The notes beneath the pieces are model-generated. The model searched no databases and had not been told where the DNA came from. It saw only the letters and a list, made by a program, of their open reading frames with translations. The position numbers and the translations under genes are program-made. 64,000 nucleotides of DNA, taken from positions 7,643 to 71,642 of the forward strand of contig JAEWTW010000045.1 in assembly GCA_023397655.1 (NCBI GenBank). The letters run 5' to 3'. The stretch is from Bacillota bacterium. Its GTDB lineage: Bacteria > Bacillota > Clostridia > Christensenellales > SZUA-584. Position 1 is the stretch's first letter. Every line of letters starts with the position of its first letter. Below, one piece after another: positions 32,396 through 41,072 of the stretch.

Positions 32396-32852
32396 CTTGA
32401 TCTCCCTCCTTAAGCAAACTCTTCATGATGGCGTCATACACAGGCCAGCGGACCGGAAGGGCCTGCGCATCCACAATGATCTGCTTTCCGATCCCGCGCT
32501 TGGTATTGATGACGATAGGAGCCGCCAGATTCACTGTCATATCCTCCGCCTGCTCAGGAATCACCACCACATTCATTACCAGCAGGTCGTTCTGACTCTC
32601 CACGAACAGGTCTTCCAGCTCGTTTTCCCGTATATCGATATAATAGTCGTCCAGCACCTCAAAAGTCAATATCACCGGCAAAGCAATATATTTGTTTTCC
32701 GTTGACTGAAGCCAGTAAATCGGCTTGGTTTGGGCTATCTCCAATATTATAAAATTTCGCAGTTCTTCAAAACCCGGTATCCCCACAGGAAACTCAATCA
32801 TCTTGTTGTCTTTTGTATCAAAGCTCCCGAAGCGATCGGTATCAATAATCAT
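32367..32852 (-). CDS. fliW: Flagellar assembly factor FliW
   Basis: 161 aa. The IEFPVGIPGFEELRNFIIL motif and LPVILTFEVLDDYYIDI are typical. FliW binds CsrA to inhibit it and is itself sequestered by flagellin, giving a feedback loop on flagellin synthesis. It overlaps csrA, the usual arrangement, and follows flgL by 25 bases. Confidence 0.97.
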   Translation of the reverse strand: MIIDTDRFGSFDTKDNKMIEFPVGIPGFEELRNFIILEIAQTKPIYWLQSTENKYIALPVILTFEVLDDYYIDIRENELEDLFVESQNDLLVMNVVVIPEQAEDMTVNLAAPIVINTKRGIGKQIIVDAQALPVRWPVYDAIMKSLLKEGDQDAGTVQESR

Positions 32853-32877
32853 ATAGTTCCTCCTGATCTCTCAGCAA

Positions 32878-33813
32878 TTATTTCAGAAAATCGACAAGCG
32901 ACGGTTGGATGATCTTTGAACCAATCTGGAGCACCGCAGTATACACGTTCTCAGCCATTTTAAAGTTCATGATCGCTTCAGCCTGATCCACATCCTCCAG
33001 CTTTGACTTCATGTCGGTATACATCAAGCTGTCCTCTTCATACCGGTTGGCAATCAACTCAAGCCGGTTGACACGGCCGCCGATATCGGCAGCAACGGCC
33101 AGCACACGGCTTTGTCCCGCCAGAAGCTTATCGGCGTAACCGCTCAATTCATCCGCTCCTGCGTCGGCGCTAAGTGCATTATACAGGTTATCCAGTATTG
33201 TGTAAATGCTGTCATCACCTGTTCCGATAAGTTCGGTACCGTTTACAGCGACGTCCATTTTCAGGTTGAAACCCACCTCGTATTGGACAGAGACGCCGCC
33301 CTCGGCAATCAGCGACGGATTGGATGCATCCGACATATCCAAACCGTTATACAAAAGGTTTCCGCTGCCGTCCAGCGAAAAAGGAGCTTTGTTGGTGTTA
33401 AAACCGCCGAAAATATACTTGTCGCCCGACTGGGCATTGCCAATCGTCATAACGTGGTCGCGCAATTGGCCGATCAGCTCCGCAGCCGCTGTCTTATCCT
33501 CTTCGGTCATAAAATCGTTGGACAGCTCGATGGTCGTCTCATACGCTGATTGAATCAGCTCGTTCAACTCCATCACTGACGACTCTGTCTGTTCCAGCCT
33601 TGTCAGCCCCATGTCGACGTTCTCTTTAAACTGCTCACCCTTGTATAGCTTGACACGGTATTGCAGCACGGACACAGCATCCACAGGGTCGTCCGACAGC
33701 TTGTTTAAACGCTTGCCCGAAGACATCTGTGTCTGCAGTTCCACCATGTTGCCCATGTTATTATTTAAATTTCTCAGGTAGCTGTCATGAATCATTCCAT
33801 TGGTTATCCGCAT
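32878..33813 (-). CDS. flgL: Hook-associated protein 3, FlgL
   Basis: 311 aa. MRITNGMIHDSYLRNLNNN and the LQTQMSSGKRLNKLSDDPV segment are the flagellin-like N-terminal signature of FlgL; the C-terminus carries the matching helix (AEAIMNFKMAENVYTAVLQ). FlgL is the hook-filament junction next to the filament. It follows flgK by 22 bases. Confidence 0.96.
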   Translation of the reverse strand: MRITNGMIHDSYLRNLNNNMGNMVELQTQMSSGKRLNKLSDDPVDAVSVLQYRVKLYKGEQFKENVDMGLTRLEQTESSVMELNELIQSAYETTIELSNDFMTEEDKTAAAELIGQLRDHVMTIGNAQSGDKYIFGGFNTNKAPFSLDGSGNLLYNGLDMSDASNPSLIAEGGVSVQYEVGFNLKMDVAVNGTELIGTGDDSIYTILDNLYNALSADAGADELSGYADKLLAGQSRVLAVAADIGGRVNRLELIANRYEEDSLMYTDMKSKLEDVDQAEAIMNFKMAENVYTAVLQIGSKIIQPSLVDFLK

Positions 33814-33835
33814 TTCAATAACCTCCTTTTACACC

Positions 33836-35335
33836 TTACAGGCCAACACGGCCCGTCCTGTTAATCAATACTTCCAGAGCTTCGTCAATAGCTGTCAGCA
33901 CGCGGGCTGCTGCCGAATATGAGTGCTGATATGACACCAGATTGACCATCTCTTCATCCATCGACACGCCGGATACGGACTGCTTGCGTTCACTCAGGTT
34001 GGAGACAACCGACTGCTGGCTTTCCGCATTGGCTTTACACGTAGAGCTTTCTATGCCCACTTCCACCACAGTGCTTTTCAGGTAATTCTCAAAGTTGCTC
34101 ACTGTAGGCACATTTGAACTGGAAGACAGTGTTACCATCGCCAGTGCGATGACATTGTTGCCCTCATTCGTATTCGCTGCCGACAGATCAATCAGCTGGC
34201 TTGATGCGGCAATGTTAAACACGCTGTCCAGCACATCTGAAGACAGCGAGAAATTACCCGCCGTGATATCACCGTAGCCGCCCGCCGGCACTTCAAACAG
34301 GTTGATGCCAGTCTGAGATGTTGTCGTGCTGGTCGGCATCGTGTAGCCGGTGCTGTGAATCGCATTGAACTGCTCAGCAATGCTTTGCGCCAGAGTGTTC
34401 AGGTTCTGCAGTATGCGCGGTATACCCAAATTATCCACCGAGGTGCTGTCGCGCAAGTCCTTCGCCGCCTGCAGTTTTCCGCTGCTGTAGTTAAACACGG
34501 TGCTGGTGCTTCCCACGTAGATCTCATAATATCCGGGTTCACCGGACACCTCGCCTGTCAGCTCCGGCCGTGCATCCAGCAGTGTCGCCGTTGTGTGGTT
34601 CACCAGATCAGTCCCTTCACAGCTGACGACCATCTTGCCGTCAGCCGACTCTGTGGCTGTGATATTAACCAATTGGGACAACTGATCGATCATCAGGTTC
34701 CGGCGATCCCGCATTTCGTTGGCCGCATTGCCCGAAAGCTCATAGGCGTATATCTGCTCATTGTATTTCGCAATGTTGGTGACAAGTGTGTTGATTTCAT
34801 CCACCGTCAGCTTCATCGACTGGTTATACGAATTCTGCAGCTCAACCAACTGTTCATAGTGATGGTTGAACGTTTCCGTCATCTTCAGCGCGTTTTGCTG
34901 TACCGTCGCGCGGATCTCCTTGCTGGACGGATCGATGGAAAGATTGCTCAGGCTGTTGAAGAAATCAGCCATCGCCGAGGATATGTTGCTATCCTCGGAC
35001 AGTTCGTTGATCACCGTCTCAATGTATTCCATCTCGTCAGCGCGCGTCTCCCAGTACCCCATCTTTGAGCTCTGGTTACGAAACTGCCGGTCCAGATAAT
35101 CGCTGCGAATCTGCTCTATTTTCGTGATCTCTGCGCCGCCGCCTATCGAGCCTTTTGCAACTGGCGAAAGCCGGACATTTGCTGATGCCGGCTTGATGGA
35201 CTCCACAATTAAACGCTGACGGGTATACCCTTCAGTGTTGGCATTGGATATGTTTTGGCCAGTCAGGTTGATGGCCTTCTGGCTGACTGTTAGCGCTGTT
35301 CTGGCAATCTCCAGACCGTAAAACAAACCGGACAT
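33836..35335 (-). CDS. flgK: Hook-associated protein 1, FlgK
   Basis: 499 aa, normal length. It begins MSGLFYGLEIARTALTVSQKAINLTGQNISNANTEGYTRQR (rod-type motif) and ends with the FlgE/K-type C-terminal helix (VNLVSYQHSYSAAARVLTAI). FlgK is the junction protein next to the hook. It is preceded by its chaperone gene flgN. Confidence 0.97.
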   Translation of the reverse strand: MSGLFYGLEIARTALTVSQKAINLTGQNISNANTEGYTRQRLIVESIKPASANVRLSPVAKGSIGGGAEITKIEQIRSDYLDRQFRNQSSKMGYWETRADEMEYIETVINELSEDSNISSAMADFFNSLSNLSIDPSSKEIRATVQQNALKMTETFNHHYEQLVELQNSYNQSMKLTVDEINTLVTNIAKYNEQIYAYELSGNAANEMRDRRNLMIDQLSQLVNITATESADGKMVVSCEGTDLVNHTTATLLDARPELTGEVSGEPGYYEIYVGSTSTVFNYSSGKLQAAKDLRDSTSVDNLGIPRILQNLNTLAQSIAEQFNAIHSTGYTMPTSTTTSQTGINLFEVPAGGYGDITAGNFSLSSDVLDSVFNIAASSQLIDLSAANTNEGNNVIALAMVTLSSSSNVPTVSNFENYLKSTVVEVGIESSTCKANAESQQSVVSNLSERKQSVSGVSMDEEMVNLVSYQHSYSAAARVLTAIDEALEVLINRTGRVGL

Positions 35336-35347
35336 AATTCTCCTTTA

Positions 35348-35860
35348 TCACACCATCCGGTCGAGGACAAGCGTCGGCGTCTGTTGCAATTCACTCATCC
35401 TTCCGGAATATGAATAGGTGCCTATCGTCGTTGTGTGACCCGTCAGAAGGTTAACACAAAAAGCCGAGTACTGCAGGTGCGTATCCACCAGTTCCTTGTT
35501 AACCCTGCCAACGGCATTTATTTCCGATATGACTTGTTTGAGTTCCTCTTTAAGCGCCAGCAGACTTTTGCTTGCTTCACCCTGATGCAGTGCGGCAATA
35601 TCGTCCAGCGTTGTCGTTTTAAAGTTCAGGCCGTGCTCCAGTGAGACTCTTCTTATGATCTGCTCTCGTTCTGTTTCAAGCTGTCTGACCGTCTTGACAA
35701 CAACCCATTCATGCGCCACAATGCGATCCAGCATGCCCACATCGTTGCTGAGCAGCGCATCTTTTTTCTGCCTGGCTTTGTTGAGTATATCTTTGTATGC
35801 AGCCAACTCCTGCTGCATCACGTTCTGCAGCTGCTGTATAATATTGTCCAATCTAATCAC
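35348..35860 (-). CDS. flgN: Flagellar export chaperone FlgN
   Basis: 170 aa, mainly helical, with LDNIIQQLQNVMQQELAAYKDILN and ALLSNDVGMLDRIVAHEWVVV as in FlgN/YvyG. It binds FlgK and FlgL before export. Its place between flgM and flgK is conserved in Firmicutes. Confidence 0.93.
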   Translation of the reverse strand: MIRLDNIIQQLQNVMQQELAAYKDILNKARQKKDALLSNDVGMLDRIVAHEWVVVKTVRQLETEREQIIRRVSLEHGLNFKTTTLDDIAALHQGEASKSLLALKEELKQVISEINAVGRVNKELVDTHLQYSAFCVNLLTGHTTTIGTYSYSGRMSELQQTPTLVLDRMV

Positions 35861-35880
35861 CCCTCGTTAAGGCGCGGCAA

Positions 35881-36156
35881 TCACTTGCCCAGTATTTTCT
35901 CCGCCACCTTGAAGCCCGGAACAGTGTAGGTATTGTTTCTTACCTGGGCTGCCACCTGGTTAATGTGGGCTGTCTCTTCCGGCGTTCTCGCCGAGAGCGA
36001 CTCCTTAACCATCTTCAGCGCTGTTGAGAATGTTTTCGCGCCGTCCGTCAGCTCTGTTTTGTCCACACCCGATGCCGGTCTGTCCACCGCCATCTTTTCC
36101 CGCACATGCATATACTGTGTCAGCAGTTCTTTCGGGGGAATGGAATTGATCCTCAC
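35881..36156 (-). CDS. flgM: Anti-sigma-28 factor FlgM
   Basis: 91 aa from a GTG at 36156, chosen because the near-perfect Shine-Dalgarno GAGGTGAT lies 6 bases upstream; a GTG three codons earlier overlaps that site. The start MRINSIPPKELL matches FlgM. The C-terminal sigma-binding region (KMVKESLSARTPEETAHINQVAAQVRNNTYTV) is intact. FlgM holds SigD inactive until the hook is complete and FlgM is exported or otherwise released. Confidence 0.92.
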   Translation of the reverse strand: MRINSIPPKELLTQYMHVREKMAVDRPASGVDKTELTDGAKTFSTALKMVKESLSARTPEETAHINQVAAQVRNNTYTVPGFKVAEKILGK

Positions 36157-36169
36157 GGCAATCACCTCG

Positions 36170-36592
36170 TCAATTATAATCCCGCCCGTACTTGGAATGC
36201 ATCTTTGCCTGCACTCTGCTGTTTGGGCTGTTTTGGTCCTTCTTCGCCGACGTGTTCACAATGTTTTCGAACGCGTTGGCCAGCTTATTGCGGCAGTTCA
36301 TGCAGTACCGACCGCTCGGTATCGGGCTGCCGCAGTCCTCGCATTTGAGAAGCATTTCATCGCTGCTTTCGATATTCAGCCTGCCTTCCTTGAGGAAAGA
36401 CAGTACATGCTTCTCCGGTACGCCTGTGTCTTTAACGACATCGACGATGTTGGCTTCCTGATGGTCATACAAGTACTCTTTGACCACCTTAAAAGCCTTA
36501 TCCAACTCCTCAACGCATACAGGGCAATAGTTTGACCCCAGCGATTGAAACAACTTCCCGCACTCTTTGCACAGTATCACATTAGGACTCAT
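36170..36592 (-). CDS. yvyF: YvyF-family flagellar operon protein
   Basis: 140 aa. It has two zinc-knuckle pairs, CKECGKLFQ...YCPVC near the start and CEDCGSPIPSG..CMNC near residues 84-102, with a small helix-turn-helix-like region between (VDVVKDTGVPEKHVLSFLKEG). This is the TIGR03826/YvyF family found directly before flgM in Bacillus and Clostridia; some members influence FlgM or flagellar synthesis. Confidence 0.93.
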   Translation of the reverse strand: MSPNVILCKECGKLFQSLGSNYCPVCVEELDKAFKVVKEYLYDHQEANIVDVVKDTGVPEKHVLSFLKEGRLNIESSDEMLLKCEDCGSPIPSGRYCMNCRNKLANAFENIVNTSAKKDQNSPNSRVQAKMHSKYGRDYN

Positions 36593-36614
36593 TGCGGCAC
36601 CCCATTTTTAAGCA

Positions 36615-37367
36615 TCACGTTCTCAGGCTGTTGGTTGTCTGCTCCATCTCGTCCCAGACGGACACGACACGGCTGGCCATCGAGAAAGCCTTCTGTGCCC
36701 GTATCAGCCTGGACATTTCCGTTGTCAGGTCCACATTGGACGCTTCCAGACTGCCCTGAACCACTTTTGCATCCGAGTCCACCGGCGCACCAGACGCCAC
36801 CGTTTCCACAAAGCATCCGCTGCCGGCTGCCGACAGGCCGTTCTGATTGGTAAATGTCACAATACCGAGCCTGGCAAACTGTGTGCCGCCTGCCCACAAC
36901 GAGCCGTCTTCGTTCACAGCAATTTCATTCACGCCGTCCGGCACTTTGATGCGGGCGTTATTCTCATCCATTACATAATCGCCGTTTGCGGTCACCAGAT
37001 AGTTGCCGTCCGCTTCCGCCGACACCGCAAACGCCCCGCTGCGCGTATACATCAGCGTGCCGCTTCCGTCGCGAACGGTGAAATAACCATCTCCGTCTAT
37101 ATACATGTCCAGGTTTTCACCCGTGCCCAGCACCGCGCCCTGCGTATAGTCGCGGTTGGTGGTGCCCAGCAGCACGCCGGAGCCCTGCTTCATGCCTTCC
37201 TGCTGAAGATCCGCCGGGTTTAACATCTGTGTATACAGCGCATCCTGAAAGTCCACGCGCTGACATTTGTATCCTATCGTATTTACATTGGCTATATTAT
37301 TCGCAATGACATTGACACGGTTCTGCTGGGCCCTAAGTCCCAGGCTTGCCATATTTAACGACTGCAT
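36615..37367 (-). CDS. flgG: Flagellar basal-body rod protein, FlgG type
   Basis: 250 aa. It starts MQSLNMASLGLRAQQNRVNVIANNIANVNTIGYK and has the middle beta domain LDMYIDGDGYFTV and the C-terminal helix SNVDLTTEMSRLIRAQKAFSMASRV. Together with the adjacent homologue it corresponds to FlhO/FlhP (FlgF/FlgG) of B. subtilis, the distal rod. Assigning FlgG to the second gene follows that order. Confidence 0.88.
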   Translation of the reverse strand: MQSLNMASLGLRAQQNRVNVIANNIANVNTIGYKCQRVDFQDALYTQMLNPADLQQEGMKQGSGVLLGTTNRDYTQGAVLGTGENLDMYIDGDGYFTVRDGSGTLMYTRSGAFAVSAEADGNYLVTANGDYVMDENNARIKVPDGVNEIAVNEDGSLWAGGTQFARLGIVTFTNQNGLSAAGSGCFVETVASGAPVDSDAKVVQGSLEASNVDLTTEMSRLIRAQKAFSMASRVVSVWDEMEQTTNSLRT

Positions 37368-37378
37368 AATGACCTACC

Positions 37379-38113
37379 TCATACCCTTCCTACATCGTTG
37401 ACCGTTTTACCGAGCGATTGGTCCAGCATCGTCAGCACGCGCTGGTTGACCTGATATGCCCTGTTTATCTCAACCATGGTCACCATCTCTTCGGACATGT
37501 CCACGTTGGAGCCTTCCAGCCATCCCTGACGCACCTTGCAGTCCGTTGCCTCCTGCGGCGCTCCTGCCGACCCGGCCGCAAACATGTTGGACCCCACCTT
37601 CTCCAGCCCGGTCAGGTCATCAAACGTCACGATACGCAGCTTGTCCACTGTTGAGCCGTTTACGATCACGCCGCCCTGTTCGTTGACGGCAAAGGTGTTG
37701 TCGCCTACAAATATCCGGCCGTTGTTTCCCTGCACGTAGTTGCCGTCCGCGTTCACAAGGTAGCCATCCGGGCTCACAGCGAAGGCGCCGTCCCGTGTAT
37801 AACGCGGGCCGTCCTCCGTATTAATGACGAAGAAGCCTTCTCCTTCCAGCGCCAGATCCGAGAGCCTTGCCGTCTGCTCAAGATCGCCCTGATCAAACGA
37901 TGTAACGACATCGTCCACATGAATGCCGGTATTCTGCGGCCCCACAGCGGACCCCTGCAGCCGCTCTATCATCATATCCTGAAACGACCGGGTGATCAGT
38001 GTATCCTTTTTATAGCCCGTTGTGTCGATGTTGATGATATTGTTGGTCACAATATCCATCTTTTTTCTCTGGGCCAGCATGCCCGTACTGGCAATATATA
38101 AGCTTCGAAGCAT
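37379..38113 (-). CDS. flgF: Flagellar basal-body rod protein, FlgF type
   Basis: 244 aa. It starts MLRSLYIASTGMLAQRKKMDIVTNNIINIDTTGYKKD; the usual NNIANVNT is NNIINIDT here. The middle beta domain (LALEGEGFFVI) and the C-terminal GSNVDMSEEMVTMVEINRAYQVNQRVL helix confirm the rod family. It is the first gene after a sigma-D-like promoter, 11 bases before its paralogue. Confidence 0.88.
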   Translation of the reverse strand: MLRSLYIASTGMLAQRKKMDIVTNNIINIDTTGYKKDTLITRSFQDMMIERLQGSAVGPQNTGIHVDDVVTSFDQGDLEQTARLSDLALEGEGFFVINTEDGPRYTRDGAFAVSPDGYLVNADGNYVQGNNGRIFVGDNTFAVNEQGGVIVNGSTVDKLRIVTFDDLTGLEKVGSNMFAAGSAGAPQEATDCKVRQGWLEGSNVDMSEEMVTMVEINRAYQVNQRVLTMLDQSLGKTVNDVGRV

Positions 38114-38143
38114 ACCTCTCCTTTACCTGCTTTTCTGATTAGT

Positions 38144-38171
38144 ATATCGGATTAATAAAGCCGCTACTTTA
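38144..38171 (-). promoter_or_regulatory. Sigma-D-like promoter for the flgF-to-csrA block
   Basis: On the minus strand TAAA (38171-38168) is followed after 16 bases by TCCGATAT (38151-38144). The boxes match 11 of 12 consensus positions but the spacer is one base longer than ideal. It lies in the only gap between the swrB-like gene and flgF. Confidence 0.55.
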
Positions 38172-38174
38172 GGT

Positions 38175-38747
38175 CTATTTACGGAGCAGCTCAAGCGCCA
38201 ATGTCACCTCACGGACGGATATCCCCAGTGTTTTGGCGATCTCCGTCGCGCTGAACCCCTGAGCATTCAGCAGCTTTATCTTCTCGTTGGTTTTCAGAGG
38301 CGGCGCCGGCTGTTCGTCCGGTTCGGCTTCCTTTTGTACCTGTTTGAAAGCGGTCCGCTGTAACGGCTCGGGTCCCTTCGGCGCTGCTTCCGACGGTTCC
38401 TGCTGTTCGTTCCATCGAATGCCCTTCGGCACAGCCTTCTGAACATCCGGTTCCGCACCGGCCTTCATGCTCTTCACCTCTTTGGACAGCTGGCGTATCT
38501 CCTCCAGCATCCCCAACGCCTTGCTGAGTGACGCTTCGGTATCCTTTTTCGTTTCCTCGGCGTACTCCTCAAAACCCGACATCATTTCTTCCACGTTCTG
38601 ATACAGTATAAACAGTCGCTGTTCCTTCTCATATGCGGATTTGTCGCCCTTGCCCTTTGCGCCGCGCGACACTTTATTAAAGAACCAGATACCGCCGCAC
38701 ACCAGAAGGAATATGTAAGTGGCAAATGCATAATAAGTGACGTCCAT
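38175..38747 (-). CDS. SwrB/YlxL-like membrane protein with C-terminal helix-turn-helix
   Basis: 190 aa. An N-terminal membrane helix (about residues 5-22) is followed by a charged coiled coil (about 40-95), a Pro/Glu/Gln-rich linker and a C-terminal helix-turn-helix (about 150-190; KIKLLNAQGFSATEIAKTLGIS). Directly downstream of sigD, this is the place and architecture of B. subtilis SwrB/YlxL, which helps activate the flagellar export apparatus. Sequence similarity in this family is low, so the call rests on architecture and context. Confidence 0.8.
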   Translation of the reverse strand: MDVTYYAFATYIFLLVCGGIWFFNKVSRGAKGKGDKSAYEKEQRLFILYQNVEEMMSGFEEYAEETKKDTEASLSKALGMLEEIRQLSKEVKSMKAGAEPDVQKAVPKGIRWNEQQEPSEAAPKGPEPLQRTAFKQVQKEAEPDEQPAPPLKTNEKIKLLNAQGFSATEIAKTLGISVREVTLALELLRK

Positions 38748-38766
38748 GTTTCCCTACCCCCTCGTT

Positions 38767-39543
38767 TTACCGGGCGCTTGCCACCGCTTCATATATGCCC
38801 GCATACTGCATTTTGTTCCGCAGCTTCATGACGACCTTGGAATGGATCTGCGACACGCGGGATTCGGAAACGCCCAGCACCTCGGCAATTTCTTTTAGTG
38901 TCATCTCTTCATAATAATACAACGTGATGACGAGTTTCTCCTTCTCGGGAAGGTTTTCGATGATCCGCCCCAGTATCTCCACCATCTCCCGGTTCTCCAC
39001 TTCCTCTTCCAGCGAGTTGTCGTTGCTCTGTATCGAATACTCCCAGGCAGTATCGTTCTGAACCATTTCTTCAAAGTGGATGATGTTGAACATCTGGGAT
39101 TTGCCCAGTGTGTTCTGCAGCTCCTCTTCGGGCATATTCAGATATCGGGCCACTTCACCGTCCGTGGGTTCGCGGCAAAGCCGGCTCTCCAGCTCGCTGT
39201 AAGCGTTGCTGATGGCTTTGATCTTGCGCCGCAGGCTGGAGGGAGCCCAATCCTGCTTGCGGATATTGTCGATGATCTCGCCCTTGATGCGCATTGCCGC
39301 ATAATACTCAAACTTGACGTCGCGCGAGATGTCGTACTTCTCTACGGCGTCCATCAGACCAAGAATACCGCAGCTGAGCATGTCGTCATAGTTGCTGTAG
39401 GCTTTGTAAGTCGGCATCAGGCGCAGCACAATGCTCTTCACCTGCGGAAGGTAACGCAGCACCAGTTCATTCTTCAGTTCCAGGGTTTTTTCTCTGGAGT
39501 ACAGGCTCCAGAGTTCCTGTACGCTCAAATGGTTCTCACTCAT
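38767..39543 (-). CDS. sigD: RNA polymerase sigma-28 factor SigD/FliA
   Basis: 258 aa. Region 2 reads LVLRYLPQVKSIVLRLMPTY and DDMLSCGILGLMDAVEKYD, region 3 starts after FEYYAAMRIKGEIIDNIRKQDWAPSSLRRK (typical of FliA/SigD), and region 4 has LKEIAEVLGVSESRVSQIHSK. It transcribes late flagellar genes from TAAA-N15-GCCGATAT promoters, several of which are seen in this window. It overlaps the PilZ gene by 4 bases. Confidence 0.97.
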   Translation of the reverse strand: MSENHLSVQELWSLYSREKTLELKNELVLRYLPQVKSIVLRLMPTYKAYSNYDDMLSCGILGLMDAVEKYDISRDVKFEYYAAMRIKGEIIDNIRKQDWAPSSLRRKIKAISNAYSELESRLCREPTDGEVARYLNMPEEELQNTLGKSQMFNIIHFEEMVQNDTAWEYSIQSNDNSLEEEVENREMVEILGRIIENLPEKEKLVITLYYYEEMTLKEIAEVLGVSESRVSQIHSKVVMKLRNKMQYAGIYEAVASAR

Positions 39544-40202
39544 GGCATCACTTCCTGATTCTTTTTGTTTCTGGCGATTATCTGCTGTCGCAGTATATAC
39601 CGGCCGAGATCGGACTTTTGCCGGTCTGAACTGCCGACAAACAAAAGCACGATACGGTAGGGGTCCTTTTTATCAAGCGGCTTTTCGCAGCGCAGCACCT
39701 TGGCTTTCAGCGCCATCGTGTCCACCGGAGACATCCTGAGTTCCGCTATGACCTGAATGTCCGCTTCCAGACTGGTAAAGCTGGTCAGCAGCATTCCGTG
39801 TTCCGACAGATCCACCGTTTTTCCTTTGATAACCGGGGCGTTCCGATCCCCTTTATCCTTTTCGATCCGGACCATCACATCCAACCTGATGGGAAGCCGG
39901 TAGCTCTGCCGCCGCTGCGCCTTCACCACCTCGCTCTGTGACTCAAACAGGCACAGGCGAATGTCGTCCTTCGTATACCAGTCCAGCAGCTTCGCGTCAA
40001 ATGAGAAGATTCCATTGGACCGATAGAAGCGGAGCGTGTAATTGTCGCCGGTTTCCAGCATCACGGGCAGCCCTCTCACAGTGGGATGAAACACAGTGAA
40101 TCGCCCGCCTTCGTACATGTCCTGCAGCTTCGTTTTGAAATGTCCGTTATTAATTTTTATATCCATCAGTTCGCCGACGGACATCATCTCATGTGCGTGC
40201 AC
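39540..40202 (-). CDS. PilZ-domain protein (YcgR/MotI-like)
   Basis: 220 aa. An N-terminal YcgR-type beta domain (about residues 8-95) precedes a PilZ domain with the c-di-GMP motifs QRRQSYR (about 97-103) and DLSEHG (about 130-135), both intact. YcgR/MotI brakes the motor when c-di-GMP is high. The start is uncertain: GTG at 40202 or the ATG pair at 40187/40184. It lies 3 bases after flhG. Confidence 0.9.
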   Translation of the reverse strand: MHAHEMMSVGELMDIKINNGHFKTKLQDMYEGGRFTVFHPTVRGLPVMLETGDNYTLRFYRSNGIFSFDAKLLDWYTKDDIRLCLFESQSEVVKAQRRQSYRLPIRLDVMVRIEKDKGDRNAPVIKGKTVDLSEHGMLLTSFTSLEADIQVIAELRMSPVDTMALKAKVLRCEKPLDKKDPYRIVLLFVGSSDRQKSDLGRYILRQQIIARNKKNQEVMP

Positions 40203-40205
40203 CCT

Positions 40206-41072
40206 TTAAGACTCCCGATAAACGCTTTTTGAAAAGAAGCTTTCCAGAAACCCGGCCACGCCCAGCTTCCTGGACTCCTTGGCCGGCAGGCTCAGATATC
40301 TTTCCGCCAGATTACGGATATCCGCTGATGCCGTGCACTTGGGAAAGCTGGCCAGTATCGGCACCTGCATTTTAATCGCACTTTGCATGTTCGCGTCGCG
40401 CGTGACATGTCCCAGCCTGTTGATGCGGATATTCAGGTTCTTCTCCGCAATGCGCACAAAGCCGTCTGCCACCGATGTGGCTTCCCTTGCACCCGACGCC
40501 TGATTTACCACCAGGCTGATATGCGGGCGGTCTCCCTGCTCATGCACGATCTTGAGCAGTGCGTATGCGTCCACCACCGCTGTCGGTTCCGGCGTGGTCA
40601 CCAGTATCGTCTCATGGCTGGCGCGTATCAGCCGCATCGCGTTTTCCGAAAGCCCTGCACTGGTATCGAATATAATGGTGTCCGCCACATCCTCCAGCTC
40701 AACGAGGCTGCTCACAATATCCATCAGCTGATCCGGCGGCATTCTGAAAAGCTCATACACGCCCGACCCGCCGGAGATAAACTGCACGCCGCACAGCCCT
40801 GTCTCAATGACTTCCCGCACGCCTTTTCTTCCCTCAATCACATCGAGCAGGTCGTATTGCGTATGTACGCCCAGCATCACATCGATGTTGTTGAACCCAA
40901 AGTCCGTATCGATGATCAGCGGGCGGCGGCCATGCTGGCTGAGCGCTATCCCCAGGTTCAGCGCCAGGCTGGATTTCCCCACCCCACCTTTGCCGCTTGC
41001 AATGGTCACAATCTTTGTCTGCGTATTATTCAGTTTCATCATTGTCCGCAGATTCTGCGCCTGGTCTGTCAT
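40206..41072 (-). CDS. flhG: Flagellar number/placement ATPase FlhG (YlxH, MinD-like)
   Basis: 288 aa. The deviant Walker A motif KGGVGKSSLALNLG (about residues 28-41) and DTDFGFNNIDVMLG are MinD/ParA-like; DTSAGLSENAM is the switch II region. The N-terminal extension (MTDQAQNLRTMM) includes the DQAxxLR motif that stimulates FlhF GTPase. It overlaps flhF by 4 bases. Confidence 0.96.
   Translation of the reverse strand: MTDQAQNLRTMMKLNNTQTKIVTIASGKGGVGKSSLALNLGIALSQHGRRPLIIDTDFGFNNIDVMLGVHTQYDLLDVIEGRKGVREVIETGLCGVQFISGGSGVYELFRMPPDQLMDIVSSLVELEDVADTIIFDTSAGLSENAMRLIRASHETILVTTPEPTAVVDAYALLKIVHEQGDRPHISLVVNQASGAREATSVADGFVRIAEKNLNIRINRLGHVTRDANMQSAIKMQVPILASFPKCTASADIRNLAERYLSLPAKESRKLGVAGFLESFFSKSVYRES

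Noticed and set aside
33079..33090. GCCGATATCGGC, a palindrome with sigma-D -10 sequence on both strands
   Set aside because: It lies inside flgL coding sequence and neither strand has a matching -35.
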